64,000 nucleotides of DNA from Marinoscillum furvescens DSM 4134 (GTDB lineage Bacteria; Bacteroidota; Bacteroidia; Cytophagales; Cyclobacteriaceae), in assembly GCF_003386095.1 (NCBI RefSeq), contig NZ_QREG01000021.1:62001-126000 (forward strand). Reading direction: 5' to 3'. Positions within the stretch are counted from its first letter, which is position 1; every line of letters starts with the position of its first letter. The translations under genes were made by a program, and so were the position numbers. The notes beneath the pieces are model-generated. The model ran no database searches. It had not been told where the DNA came from and saw only the letters and a list, made by a program, of their open reading frames with translations. Positions 40,311-50,108 of this stretch are shown piece after piece.

Positions 40311-42358
40311 TAGCTGGTCATGGCTTTAAAGTCGGCTTCAGAAAGGATGGTGGTCCCTAGTTTTTCAGCTTTTTCCAGTTTGGCAGGTCCCATGTTTTCA
40401 CCAGCGATAAGAAAATCAGTTTTTCCAGATATCGAGCCTGCCACTTTTCCTCCCATTGCTTTGATCAGGTCTTTTAGTTCTTCTCTACCATATTCATTGA
40501 ATACACCAGAAACTACCACCGTTTTATCAGCAAAATGCTGAGGCAATGCTGCCGTCTGTTCGTTTACAGTTACTTCCATCTGTAAACCGGCTGCTTTTAG
40601 GCGAGCGACCAATTCCTGATGCTCCGGGTTGGTAAAAAAGTCTACCACACTTTGGGCGATGCGCTCACCAATTTCATGGACGTTGACTATCTCATCAAAA
40701 CTCGCAGAGATCAATGAATCAATGGTTTTAAAATGCTCTGCGAGCTTTTCCGCTACTGTTTTTCCTACATACCGAATGCCCAAACCAAAAAGGACACTTT
40801 CGAAAGGTGCATTTTTGGACTCCTGCAGGGCCTCGATCATGTTTTGAGCTGACTTTTCCTTGATGGAGCGCTTTTTTACTTTACCAGTGGCTAGATCTTC
40901 TTCTTCTATCAGCAGTCCATTTACATCCTCAAAGGTGAGATCGTAGAGGTCAGCTATTCCAGAGATTTTATTGAGTTTAAAAAGGGTTTCGATGGTTTTT
41001 GGTCCCAGGTGCTGAATGTCCATGGCATTTCTGGAAATGAAATGCTCTACACGACCCATTACCTGTGGTGGACATGCATCTACATTCGGGCAGTAGTGTA
41101 CTGCTTCACCTTCTTTTCTTACTAGTTCTGTTCCACACTCGGGGCATTTGTTGAGGTAGGTGGTGGGTTGAGAGTCTTTTGGTCGTTTATCTAGATTAAC
41201 CCCAGTGATTTTAGGAATGATTTCCCCACCTTTTTCTACAAAAACAAAATCACCTACACGTATGTCCAGGCGTTCGATTTCGTTGGCGTTGTGCAGGGAG
41301 GCACGCTTGACGGTGGTGCCAGCCAGCTGTACGGGGGTGAGCTCAGCTACGGGTGTGATGGCTCCGGTTCTGCCTACCTGGTAAGTGATATTCAGAAGTT
41401 TACTTTCCGCTGCTTCGGATTTGTATTTATAGGAAATGGCCCAGCGGGGGCTTTTAGCCGTAAATCCTAGTTCCTGCTGATGTTCTACCCGATTTACTTT
41501 GATCACAATACCATCTGTCTCTACCGGTAGCTCGTGGCGTTTTTGCTCCCAATGATTGATGTAAGCAATGACATCTTCAATAGTTGCACATTTTTGATAA
41601 GTTGGAGACACATTAAAGCCCCATTTTTCCAGGAGCTGTAAGGAGGTGTCGTGGTTTTCATTGCCCAGCCCTTCGCCTAGCAGCGTGTATAGGTAGCAGT
41701 CGAGTTTGCGTTCAGCCACCACACTGGAATCCTGCATTTTGAGCGTGCCCGATGCGGTGTTTCTGGGGTTGGCCAGGAGTGCTTCGCCGGCTTTTTCACG
41801 CTCTGTATTTAGATTAGCAAAGACATCTTTTGGCATAAAGACCTCACCACGTACTTCGAATGCTTTAGGTACTTCCTGTCGAAAACTCAATGGCAAGGAG
41901 CGAATGGTACGTACATTGTTGGTGACCTCATCGCCTTTTTCGCCATCTCCTCGAGTGACGGCTTGTTTGAGGATCCCATTTTCATAAAGAATACTGATAG
42001 CTACCCCATCAAACTTTAGTTCGCAGATGTATTCATAGTCTAAAGTGCCAAGCCCTTTTTGTACGCGTTTGTCAAAGTCTACCAGGTCTTCTTTCGAATA
42101 CGTATTGCCCAGCGAAAGCATGGGATACTTATGATATACAGTGTTGAAGCTTTTGGTAATGGTACCGCCTACACGGTGGGTGGGGGAGTCATCACGTTTG
42201 TACTCAGGATGCTCCTTTTCCAGCTGCTCCAGCTGTTTGAGTTTCTGATCAAATTCAAAATCAGATATCTCAGAAGTGCTCTCCTGATAGTATAAATGGT
42301 TGTGATGGATCAGCTCGTCTGTGAGCTTGTCTATTTTGTCCTTGATGGTGCTACTCAT
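40310..42358 (-). CDS. ligA: NAD-dependent DNA ligase
   Basis: This 682-residue ligase seals nicks during replication and repair. The adenylation domain carries Lys115 in ELKFDG. The OB domain is followed by a four-Cys zinc site (CPECG...HYCPNVDACPP), tandem helix-hairpin-helix motifs and a C-terminal BRCT domain starting at VVVSGVF. All expected parts are present and the length is typical of LigA. It is the first gene of the ligA-DUF6913-dapA unit, and its start is 203 bases from the divergent PKD gene. Confidence 0.97.
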   Translation of the reverse strand: MSSTIKDKIDKLTDELIHHNHLYYQESTSEISDFEFDQKLKQLEQLEKEHPEYKRDDSPTHRVGGTITKSFNTVYHKYPMLSLGNTYSKEDLVDFDKRVQKGLGTLDYEYICELKFDGVAISILYENGILKQAVTRGDGEKGDEVTNNVRTIRSLPLSFRQEVPKAFEVRGEVFMPKDVFANLNTEREKAGEALLANPRNTASGTLKMQDSSVVAERKLDCYLYTLLGEGLGNENHDTSLQLLEKWGFNVSPTYQKCATIEDVIAYINHWEQKRHELPVETDGIVIKVNRVEHQQELGFTAKSPRWAISYKYKSEAAESKLLNITYQVGRTGAITPVAELTPVQLAGTTVKRASLHNANEIERLDIRVGDFVFVEKGGEIIPKITGVNLDKRPKDSQPTTYLNKCPECGTELVRKEGEAVHYCPNVDACPPQVMGRVEHFISRNAMDIQHLGPKTIETLFKLNKISGIADLYDLTFEDVNGLLIEEEDLATGKVKKRSIKEKSAQNMIEALQESKNAPFESVLFGLGIRYVGKTVAEKLAEHFKTIDSLISASFDEIVNVHEIGERIAQSVVDFFTNPEHQELVARLKAAGLQMEVTVNEQTAALPQHFADKTVVVSGVFNEYGREELKDLIKAMGGKVAGSISGKTDFLIAGENMGPAKLEKAEKLGTTILSEADFKAMTS

Positions 42359-42561
42359 TGCTAGGTAAAGTCCTTACAAATCTAACAAGAAGCTGCTATT
42401 GGAGTCATGCAAAAGCATAAGATTGTACGAAAGAATCTGATTTTTCGGGAAGTAAAAAAGTAATAAAAATGTATGCCTTTTAAGGCAACATTGGAAGCAC
42501 TTTCGGAGTTAGTCTTAGTTGTGTGGTAATAAATTTATAATTTTTATAATTAAATCAATAA
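42359..42561. promoter_or_regulatory. Divergent ligA/PKD gene gap
   Basis: This AT-rich gap holds the palindrome TGCCTTTTAAGGCA (42474-42487), a perfect inverted repeat of seven bases. It lies about 75 bases before the PKD gene. It may be an operator. No TAnnTTTG element was clear on either strand. Confidence 0.4.
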
Positions 42562-45500
42562 TTGAGAAAGCCAGCTATTTTTTTACTCTTATTGATAAGT
42601 GTACTGGAAAGCTACGCTCAATGCAGTAGTATCCGGCAGCAGCGTAATATTACGTTCAACACCGATAAGGACTGTGCACCTGTCACAGTCACAGATTTTA
42701 CGATCACCTATTTCTTCAATACTCCACAAAATCCTGCGGATGTCGTCATTCGGTTTGATTGGAATGATCCGGCCAATAATTTTGATGAATACTCTCAGGG
42801 GGATGCTAATTTCTCAGTGGGCGGGACGAATACCGAATTTACAGCTGTAGGGACGTTTACTTATCCAGAAAATGATCAGTGTGTGTTTGAGCCTGTTTCT
42901 AGTGTCATAGTGGCAGGTGAAGCATGTGAAACTTCTGAGCAGGTCCAAGTCGTCACTTCCTGGTCTCGCGACAATGATTTTGGTGGGGACATTGCCATTA
43001 TGCCAGAAAACTTCAATGTATGTTATAATAACCCTGTGGTAAACGCTGTATTTGAAGATAACTCTACCTTTAACTGCAACATCAATCAGGAACCCGATAA
43101 TCCCAATCGTCTCCCCAGGCACACCCAGTTTGTGTATGGAACCAACCACAACCCGGCAGCCTCCATTCGTGACTTGTCGCTCGTGGACGATGGTGGAAAT
43201 ACAGTGGACCTTACTGACGGTAGTGCCAATCTGGGTGGGCCGGAAACTCGGTCAGGAGTGACCGCCGCTTATTTTGGGCCTATTGTAGAAATCCCGTTTC
43301 CGGCAGATGGCCCAAACCTGCAGTCATTTCCTATCAGTGCTCCGGCAAATGCCGACAATCAGGTAGGAAACGTATTTGAAATAACCCTGTATAACTGGAA
43401 TATTTGTAACCCTTACAATGGTGATGCTGCAAACCCGAACTACAATGATGCAGTACAGACTACTGCGTATATTGAAATTGTAGAGCCGCCGGTGCCGGCC
43501 TTTGTGGCTCGTCTCAACAACGCCAGTGGGGCCGTTCAGGAAGTGTTTTGTCTGGGAGAGCGTATTTACTTTGAAAACCAAACTACAGGAGTGGCGGATG
43601 TTTCCTGGGAGTTTTATGATGACCCTTCGGGTAACACTCGGGTAGGGACCTCAGGAGCAACAAACCCCGTTTTCACTTTCAATACTGCCGGAGAGAAGCT
43701 CATTAGACTTACTGCGTCTAACCCGAATGCCCAGGGGAGTTGCACAGAGGTATATGAAGACACCATTGCTATGTCGCCAGCAGCTATGGCTGCTTTTGGT
43801 TTGTACACCAGTGACTTTAGCGCTGCTACGAACGGAGATTTTTGTGCTGCACAGACCGAATCGATCACCGTGGGTTTTAGAGATGAAACCATCAATATAG
43901 AGCCGGAAACTGAATGGAGGTGGGAGTTTTATGATTCGGACGGAAACCTGGAAGAAAGTATTCCGCCTGGTGCGAATACTTATGGTGACCGACAAAGTGA
44001 TTTTACACGAACATTTACTGGAATTGGCGACTATCAGGTGAGGCTAATTGCCCGGAATTCTGTGACGCAGTGCGAGTCGGTAGCTATAGACAGTGTGCGA
44101 TTGTATGCGGAGCCGGTAGCTTATTTTGAGGCAGATACCGTATGCGCGGGCGTTGCAACAAGCTTTGTAGGAATTGCCGATTCGATCGGAAGTCTGGCAG
44201 TGCGCGTCAACGAAGACAGGGTAGCGACTTACGAGTGGGACTTTAGCTATGATGGGAGTGCTTTTCAGGTGGAGCGTAGCACGGCCTCTAATGACCCATT
44301 TGAGCGAATGCTGGATGGAACAGATGGAGCCGAACCAGCAGAATCCGTGGCAGGGACTTACTCGGTGGCGCTAAGGATGATCACCGAAAAGGGTGGCTGT
44401 ATTGGTACCTACATACATGACGTGGTGGTCAATCCATTGCCGGGCCCTCAGCTTGGTAGTAACTATTCTGGACCTGTATGTCCTGGCGATTCTGTAATGC
44501 TTTTCAACCAAAGTGACCTTGCCACCGCCGATTTCTTTTTAATCTTTACTGACTCGGTGGCATATTACGATACTATCGCTTTCAATCAGGCAGATACATC
44601 GCTGATTTTTGAAAACACCAGAGACACTGCCCGTCACTTCTACCTGTCGTTAAAAGGCATCACTCCAGCTGGGTGTGAGGAAATTTCTGAACCCATGACT
44701 GTGGAGGTGTTGCCTGCATTTCAGAGTGGGTTTACCGATGTAAACTATAGCGTGTCTAGAGGGAACTGCTCAGTTTGGAGCAGTACATTGGAGGTAAACA
44801 GCCGCACCCAAAACTTAAACGCGGATACTTATACCTGGTCTATAGCTGATGAAAATGGGCTGTTGGCGGGATATCCGATCGTGAAGAATGCCGGAGATCC
44901 GGATTTTCACCGTTTGGACTATGAGCTGGTAAATGCGTCACCTTCGAACAAGCTTTTTACCATTACTCTGGAAGTAGAAAAGGCTGGTGTATGCGTGCTT
45001 TCTAGTCAGGAGGAGCTTGTCATCAATCCTTCACCATCAAGTGCTTTTTCGGTAGAACGAATAGATTCATGTGCTTTTGCGGTTTTTGAGCTTTCTGCCG
45101 ATCAGACAGGGCTTGCTAGCTACGATTGGGAGTTTACTCCGGCACCAGATCAGCATCTGGACGATGAAAATAATCAACGTCTGGTTTACCTGCGTGAAGC
45201 TCCATCAGGGGCTGATATTCCCATTGTTTTTCGTTTGGTGACTGAAAACCTCGCCAATTGCTCGAGCGATACATCCGAGTATGTAGGCCAGGTAGATAAG
45301 TCTGAGCCTCCGTTGGTAGCTGGATTTGAAATTGATCGAGATACGCTACTGCTACCTGATAGTGTGCTGACCCTGAATAACACCAGCAGTGGTGCTACTG
45401 CTTATCTGTGGGATTTTGGTGATGGACAAACGCAAACTACTGCGGAGCCGGGAACCCATGCCTATCCTACTGCTGGAGTGTATCGCATCGAGCTGGAGGT

Positions 45501-46344
45501 AAGTAACACCTACTGCGAGGCTTTTGCTTACAAAAATGTGGTGGTAGAACCACCCGAGCCGATAATCGATTTCAATGCCGATGTATTGGCTGGCTGTGCA
45601 CCGCTTACGGTTCAGTTTTTAAATGAAAGTCAGTTTACCAACCCTGCTTCGTTTAGATGGGAGTTTGGAGATGGCAATACTTCTACTGCCGAAAACCCTG
45701 CTCATACGTATGCCCGGGCCGGTTCCTATACGGTGAGTTTATATGGTGAAAACATGCGCGGAGTGTCTGATGTGCTCATCAGAGAGGATTATGTGCAGGT
45801 CTATGCCCAGCCCGTGGCAGATTTTGCTGTCAACCCGTCTGTGGCCTTTGTGCCCGATACGGAAGTGTTTTTCAGAAATGCTTCCCAAACTGCAACCAGC
45901 TTCTCCTGGGATTTTGGTGATGGGCAAACGTCTACAGACCTAAATCCCCGGCATACATATTCTGAGGTGGGCACGTATGATATTCAACTAATAGCTTCAA
46001 ATGATCAGGGCTGTGTGGATTCTCTCCTGATAGAATCAGGAGTAGAGGCTGTGGCAGGAGGGAATGTGAAGACCCCCAACGCGTTTTCGCCAGGGGGATC
46101 CAATGGAGCAGATGCTTTCAATGATGTTTTCTTACCAAGAGTAGAAGGCGTCAGTGAGTTTAGAATGTTCATCTACAATAGGTGGGGAGAGTTACTTTTT
46201 GAAAGCCTTGATCCCCAGCTGGGATGGGATGGGTTTTTCAATGGGCAGCTACAGCCTGCCGACGTATACGTATACCGACTAGAGCTTACCTATAGTGATG
46301 GCCGGGAACAGGTGAAAATAGGGGATGTAACGCTGGTAAGATGA
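42562..46344 (+). CDS. PKD-repeat surface protein with type B T9SS sorting domain
   Basis: The gene starts at TTG 42562, since no in-frame ATG precedes the signal peptide (RKPAIFLLLLISVLESYAQ). The 1260-residue protein is cysteine-poor and beta-rich. Up to about residue 910 there are degenerate Ig/PKD-like repeats with motifs such as WEFYDDPSGN and WDFSYDG. Three clear PKD domains follow at about 925-1000, 1008-1085 and 1092-1165, each with the WDFGDG or WEFGDG hallmark. The last 90 residues (from about 1172: TPNAFSPGGSNG, FRMFIYNRWGELLFES) form a type B CTD (CHU_C), which sends the protein out through T9SS and attaches it at the surface. It is likely an adhesin and is followed directly by a SprF-like gene. 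Confidence 0.92.
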   Translation: MRKPAIFLLLLISVLESYAQCSSIRQQRNITFNTDKDCAPVTVTDFTITYFFNTPQNPADVVIRFDWNDPANNFDEYSQGDANFSVGGTNTEFTAVGTFTYPENDQCVFEPVSSVIVAGEACETSEQVQVVTSWSRDNDFGGDIAIMPENFNVCYNNPVVNAVFEDNSTFNCNINQEPDNPNRLPRHTQFVYGTNHNPAASIRDLSLVDDGGNTVDLTDGSANLGGPETRSGVTAAYFGPIVEIPFPADGPNLQSFPISAPANADNQVGNVFEITLYNWNICNPYNGDAANPNYNDAVQTTAYIEIVEPPVPAFVARLNNASGAVQEVFCLGERIYFENQTTGVADVSWEFYDDPSGNTRVGTSGATNPVFTFNTAGEKLIRLTASNPNAQGSCTEVYEDTIAMSPAAMAAFGLYTSDFSAATNGDFCAAQTESITVGFRDETINIEPETEWRWEFYDSDGNLEESIPPGANTYGDRQSDFTRTFTGIGDYQVRLIARNSVTQCESVAIDSVRLYAEPVAYFEADTVCAGVATSFVGIADSIGSLAVRVNEDRVATYEWDFSYDGSAFQVERSTASNDPFERMLDGTDGAEPAESVAGTYSVALRMITEKGGCIGTYIHDVVVNPLPGPQLGSNYSGPVCPGDSVMLFNQSDLATADFFLIFTDSVAYYDTIAFNQADTSLIFENTRDTARHFYLSLKGITPAGCEEISEPMTVEVLPAFQSGFTDVNYSVSRGNCSVWSSTLEVNSRTQNLNADTYTWSIADENGLLAGYPIVKNAGDPDFHRLDYELVNASPSNKLFTITLEVEKAGVCVLSSQEELVINPSPSSAFSVERIDSCAFAVFELSADQTGLASYDWEFTPAPDQHLDDENNQRLVYLREAPSGADIPIVFRLVTENLANCSSDTSEYVGQVDKSEPPLVAGFEIDRDTLLLPDSVLTLNNTSSGATAYLWDFGDGQTQTTAEPGTHAYPTAGVYRIELEVSNTYCEAFAYKNVVVEPPEPIIDFNADVLAGCAPLTVQFLNESQFTNPASFRWEFGDGNTSTAENPAHTYARAGSYTVSLYGENMRGVSDVLIREDYVQVYAQPVADFAVNPSVAFVPDTEVFFRNASQTATSFSWDFGDGQTSTDLNPRHTYSEVGTYDIQLIASNDQGCVDSLLIESGVEAVAGGNVKTPNAFSPGGSNGADAFNDVFLPRVEGVSEFRMFIYNRWGELLFESLDPQLGWDGFFNGQLQPADVYVYRLELTYSDGREQVKIGDVTLVR

Positions 46345-47369
46345 ATAAGCTGATTGTTTTTAACCTATTGATAGTCATGTCGTTGATGTCTTTTGCTCAG
46401 GACATGCATTATTCGCAGTATTATGCGAACCCACTCTACCTCAATCCAGCTTTCACCGGAGCCATTGCACATCAGCGTGTGGCAGTCAACCATCGGCTGC
46501 AGTGGCCCGAACTACCAAAAGCATTTGCTAATTACAGCTTTAGCTATGACCAAAACGTACCTGCCTTAAATAGTGGTTTTGGCTTGTTGGCCAATGTGGA
46601 TCGGGCGGGATCTGCCAGTTTGCAAAGTGCTTCCATTGCCTTTAATTACAGTTATACAGTAGAGGTGCAAGGTGCCTGGGTGGTAAAACCGGCACTTACA
46701 TTTGGGTACGTAAGCCGATCTATAGATTATACAAAGCTTGTTTTTGGTGATCAGATAGATTTTGGGGTTGATGGTGCCCCTTCTCAGGATCCGTCAATTG
46801 GCCAAATTGATAGTAATAACTTTATGGACATTGGCGCAGGCTTACTTGCCTACACAAAAAAGGCCTGGTTTGGAGTGTCTGGGTATCACCTAAATACCCC
46901 CAATCATTCCATAATTTCTGGCAATACCTACCTGCCAATGAAGTGGACCGTACATGCTGGTTTACGCTTTCAAATGGGCAATCCAGCTTTTAAAAACGTA
47001 AAAAAGGTAAGTGTTTCGCCCAGTTTCATTTACAAACGGCAGGGTGATTTTGATCAGTTGGATGTGGGAGCCTCTTTTCACTATAGTCCGGTGCTTTTCG
47101 GTCTCTATTACCGCGGACTTCCCTGGGAGAAAAATGATGCCAATCAGCTTAATCATGATGCTGTTGTTTTATTGTTTGGAGTGAAATTTGACCAGTTTCA
47201 GTTTGGTTATAGTTTTGATTCGAACATCTCCCGGCTTAGTACTTCTACGGGAGGTGCTCATGAGCTGTCTTTGGTATATCACTTTCAGTGGCCCAATAAT
47301 CCACAGCGTGTAGAGCGTAGCAAACGATTCCTACCTTGTCCGGCGTTTATTGACGGGCTTTACAACTAG
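46341..47369 (+). CDS. PorP/SprF family outer-membrane protein
   Basis: This 342-residue protein has a signal peptide ending in FAQ and then DMHYSQYYANPLYLNPAFTGAI, the family signature, followed by outer-membrane strands. The ATG overlaps the stop of the PKD gene by four bases, so the two are translationally coupled. In Flavobacterium johnsoniae SprF is needed for secretion of the SprB adhesin with its type B CTD. By analogy this protein should serve the PKD protein upstream. The C-terminus (FLPCPAFIDGLYN) lies downstream of the last strand. Confidence 0.92.
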   Translation: MNKLIVFNLLIVMSLMSFAQDMHYSQYYANPLYLNPAFTGAIAHQRVAVNHRLQWPELPKAFANYSFSYDQNVPALNSGFGLLANVDRAGSASLQSASIAFNYSYTVEVQGAWVVKPALTFGYVSRSIDYTKLVFGDQIDFGVDGAPSQDPSIGQIDSNNFMDIGAGLLAYTKKAWFGVSGYHLNTPNHSIISGNTYLPMKWTVHAGLRFQMGNPAFKNVKKVSVSPSFIYKRQGDFDQLDVGASFHYSPVLFGLYYRGLPWEKNDANQLNHDAVVLLFGVKFDQFQFGYSFDSNISRLSTSTGGAHELSLVYHFQWPNNPQRVERSKRFLPCPAFIDGLYN

Positions 47370-47400
47370 CATTGCCGGGTTTGTTATAATTTTGAGCTTG

Positions 47401-48834
47401 ATGATGGAGAAAGAAGCATTGCTGCAAAAGCTGGACAAGCATCCGATCATAGCTCAGGTGGGGCAGGTGGCGGACGAGCAAAACCTGGACACTTATATTG
47501 TGGGCGGATATGTAAGAGATTTGCTGCTGGAGCGGGAAAGTAAAGACATAGATTTTGTATGTGTGGGCAGTGGAATAGCTCTGGCAAAAGCTGTAAAAGC
47601 AAAGCTGGGCAAATCAGCCAAACTGGCTGTTTACAAAAATTTCGGTACTGCGGCGATTACACATGAGGATTTTGAATTAGAATTCGTTGGTGCCAGACGA
47701 GAAAGCTATCGGGCGGATTCGCGCAAACCGATCGTGGAAGACGGGTCATTGGAGGACGATCAAAACCGCAGGGACTTTACCATCAATGCATTGGCTATTC
47801 AAATCAACACGGCAAATTATGGGAAACTCATCGACCCATTTGGTGGAGTAGAGCATTTACAGCAGAAGCTAATCAAAACTCCTCTCGAACCGGAAGTAAC
47901 ATTTTCGGATGATCCGCTGCGCATCATGCGTGCTATTAGGTTTGCTACACAGCTGAAGTTTGACATAGCTCCGGAGACTTTTGATGCCATCATCAAACAA
48001 AAAGAGCGAATAAGTATCATTTCTCAAGAGCGCATCACTGACGAGCTCAATAAAATCATCCTGGCTGACACGCCTTCTTATGGGTTTAAACTGCTGTTTA
48101 CCTGCGGGTTGCTCCCGATTATTTTTCCAGAAATGGCAAAGCTCCATGGGGTGAAGAAAGTTAACGGTAAGGCGCATAAGGACAACTTTTACCACACGCT
48201 ACAGGTGCTGGATAATATCTGTGCAGACACGGATAGTCTTTGGTTGCGCTGGGCTGCAATCCTACACGACATAGCTAAGCCTGCTACGCAGCGTTTTCAT
48301 GAGAAGGCAGGGTGGACGTTTCACGGGCATGAAGACATGGGAGCACGCTGGGTGCCCCGGATATTCAAAAAGCTGAAGTTGCCGCTCAATGAGAAGATGA
48401 AATATGTGCAAAAGCTGGTAAAGCTCCACTTACGGCCTATCGCACTGGTAAATGAAAAAGTAACAGACTCTGCCATACGTAGACTGCTCTATGAAGCTGG
48501 AGATGATATCGATGATCTGATGACGCTCTGTCGGGCGGATGTTACTAGTAAAAACCCGGATCGTGTACGCAGGTATCTTGCCAACTTTAAGAAAGTAGAA
48601 AAGAAAATCAAGGAAGTGGAAGAGCGGGATCAGGTGCGCAACTTTCAGCCACCGGTATCTGGCGAAACCATCATAGCTACTTTTGGTATAGAGCCATCTC
48701 GTGAGGTGGGCGAAATCAAAAATGGAATCAAAGAAGCTATATTAGAAGGAACCATTCGTAATAACCCTGAGGAGGCACATGAGCTGATGATCAAACTGGG
48801 AAAATCTTTGGGGCTTACGCCCAAGTCAAACTAA
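47401..48834 (+). CDS. cca: CCA tRNA nucleotidyltransferase
   Basis: The start is placed at ATG 47401 (MMEKEALLQK). The longer frame from 47350 would overlap the SprF gene. The 477-residue enzyme adds CCA to tRNA 3' ends. The nucleotidyltransferase core has GGYVRD at 35-40 and the DxD acids in DIDF at 49-52. The RRDFTINALA motif follows, then an arm with TFSDDPLRIMRAIRFATQL. An HD domain with LHDIAKP is in the second half, as in the HD-containing form of the family. A poly(A) polymerase function is possible but less likely. Confidence 0.9.
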   Translation: MMEKEALLQKLDKHPIIAQVGQVADEQNLDTYIVGGYVRDLLLERESKDIDFVCVGSGIALAKAVKAKLGKSAKLAVYKNFGTAAITHEDFELEFVGARRESYRADSRKPIVEDGSLEDDQNRRDFTINALAIQINTANYGKLIDPFGGVEHLQQKLIKTPLEPEVTFSDDPLRIMRAIRFATQLKFDIAPETFDAIIKQKERISIISQERITDELNKIILADTPSYGFKLLFTCGLLPIIFPEMAKLHGVKKVNGKAHKDNFYHTLQVLDNICADTDSLWLRWAAILHDIAKPATQRFHEKAGWTFHGHEDMGARWVPRIFKKLKLPLNEKMKYVQKLVKLHLRPIALVNEKVTDSAIRRLLYEAGDDIDDLMTLCRADVTSKNPDRVRRYLANFKKVEKKIKEVEERDQVRNFQPPVSGETIIATFGIEPSREVGEIKNGIKEAILEGTIRNNPEEAHELMIKLGKSLGLTPKSN

Positions 48835-48884
48835 TCTATATTTTTGCAATCTTTTAGTAAACAGAAAACCTGAAATTAATACCT

Positions 48885-49577
48885 ATGAAATATCTATTGT
48901 CGCTTATCGTGTGCCTGGTTGCATTTGCTTCTTCTGCTCAGCAGCAGGTGCCTCAGGATTCTATCCCTTTTGAGCTTAGAAAACAGGCCTACATCTACTC
49001 CATGGCCAATAAGTATAATGACCCGGCCGTAGCCCGAATGGCACTATACAACCTGATTGCTACCAATCCGGGAAGCTCCGCTCTGTTGGATTCTTTGGCA
49101 CTGCTATACATCGACTACCAGCAGTATGCGTCTGCTGCCCTGGTGGCCCAAGATGCCATGAAGCTGAACCCGGATGATATCTTTGCCACCGAAGTTGCAG
49201 CAGTAGCTTTTGATAATCTAGGCGTAAAAACCCGAGCTGTAGCCAACTACGAAAAACTATATCTGGCCAACAATGACCTGAACACTCTCTATAAGGTGGC
49301 GTTTTTGCAACTAGACCTGAAACGCTACGGACAGGCATTGAGCAATGCGGATATCATCATAGAATCCAGCAAATCAGAGGAGATTGAGTTAATCTTCCCG
49401 ACCCAGGACAACAAAGGGCAGGAGGTGTCCATGAAAGTAGCTGCCATTCGCCTAAAAGGGATGATCGAAAAGGATCGTGGCAATACTGCTCTGGCTAAGG
49501 ACCTGTTTCAAAAGGCACTGGACATGCAGCCAGACTTTGAGCTATTGAAGCAGCAAATCGCCGAACTCGATCAATAA
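48885..49577 (+). CDS. Exported TPR protein
   Basis: This 230-residue protein has a signal peptide ending in SSAQ. It carries several tetratricopeptide repeats (ALYNLIATNPGSSALL, ASAALVAQDAMKLNPDDIFA, ALSNADIIIESSKSEE and ALAKDLFQKALDMQPDFELL), so it is a periplasmic protein-binding scaffold. The TATTTTTG at 48839-48846 matches the -7 element of a Bacteroidetes promoter, but no -33 TTTG is at the right distance. It converges on the SRPBCC gene with one base between stops. Confidence 0.8.
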   Translation: MKYLLSLIVCLVAFASSAQQQVPQDSIPFELRKQAYIYSMANKYNDPAVARMALYNLIATNPGSSALLDSLALLYIDYQQYASAALVAQDAMKLNPDDIFATEVAAVAFDNLGVKTRAVANYEKLYLANNDLNTLYKVAFLQLDLKRYGQALSNADIIIESSKSEEIELIFPTQDNKGQEVSMKVAAIRLKGMIEKDRGNTALAKDLFQKALDMQPDFELLKQQIAELDQ

Positions 49578-49578
49578 A

Positions 49579-50034
49579 TTAGACTTTTTCAGCATGCTGC
49601 TTTAGGCGGTCTAGCCAATGAAGCAGTGTGCTGTGTAGTTTTTGATGGCTAAAGAAAAGCGTAAAGAACCCCTGTAATGACTCGTCGGTGGTGACAATGG
49701 TCTGATTGCCATCAGTTTCTTCCAGGTTCCAAACATGAATAGCTTTCATACCCATGGCTTTTCCCGTCCAGCTGATCATTTCATTTTCCTTGATTTGACG
49801 AATTGTAGAGGAAATAGATGTTCCGTTCATCGTCCAGCTAAATGTGCTGCCAATACTGAGCTCTTCAAACTTAACATCGGCAATGTCATCGTTCCATTCA
49901 GGCCATTTTTCTATCTCAGTAATGCTTTTCCAAACCACATCAACGGGCGCATTGATGATGGTAGACTGACTGTCGCGGATGCTGGCATTAGGATTGATTT
50001 TTCCATTCTCGGCCAGAGGAGCTAGGACTTTCAT
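49579..50034 (-). CDS. SRPBCC (START-like) domain protein
   Basis: This 151-residue protein has the polyketide-cyclase/START-like pattern INAPVDVVWKSITEIEKWPEWNDDI, a helix-grip fold start. Later come the strand pair TSISSTIRQIKENEMISWTG and GMKAIHVWNLEE, ending in a long C-terminal helix (FSHQKLHSTLLHWLDRLKQH). Such proteins bind hydrophobic ligands in a deep cavity. The ligand here is unknown. It overlaps no other gene and is 75 bases from the MATE gene. Confidence 0.82.
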   Translation of the reverse strand: MKVLAPLAENGKINPNASIRDSQSTIINAPVDVVWKSITEIEKWPEWNDDIADVKFEELSIGSTFSWTMNGTSISSTIRQIKENEMISWTGKAMGMKAIHVWNLEETDGNQTIVTTDESLQGFFTLFFSHQKLHSTLLHWLDRLKQHAEKV

Positions 50035-50108
50035 ACGGCTAGGGATTTTAGATCTTCACCTAAAAATACCACTTTCATTTGATTGAAAAAATACTTTTTC
50101 GATGAGTG

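Noticed and set aside
40310-42358. Frame loss in ligA because of its junction with DUF6913
   Set aside because: The BRCT domain is complete and the overlap is one base, so the gene is intact.
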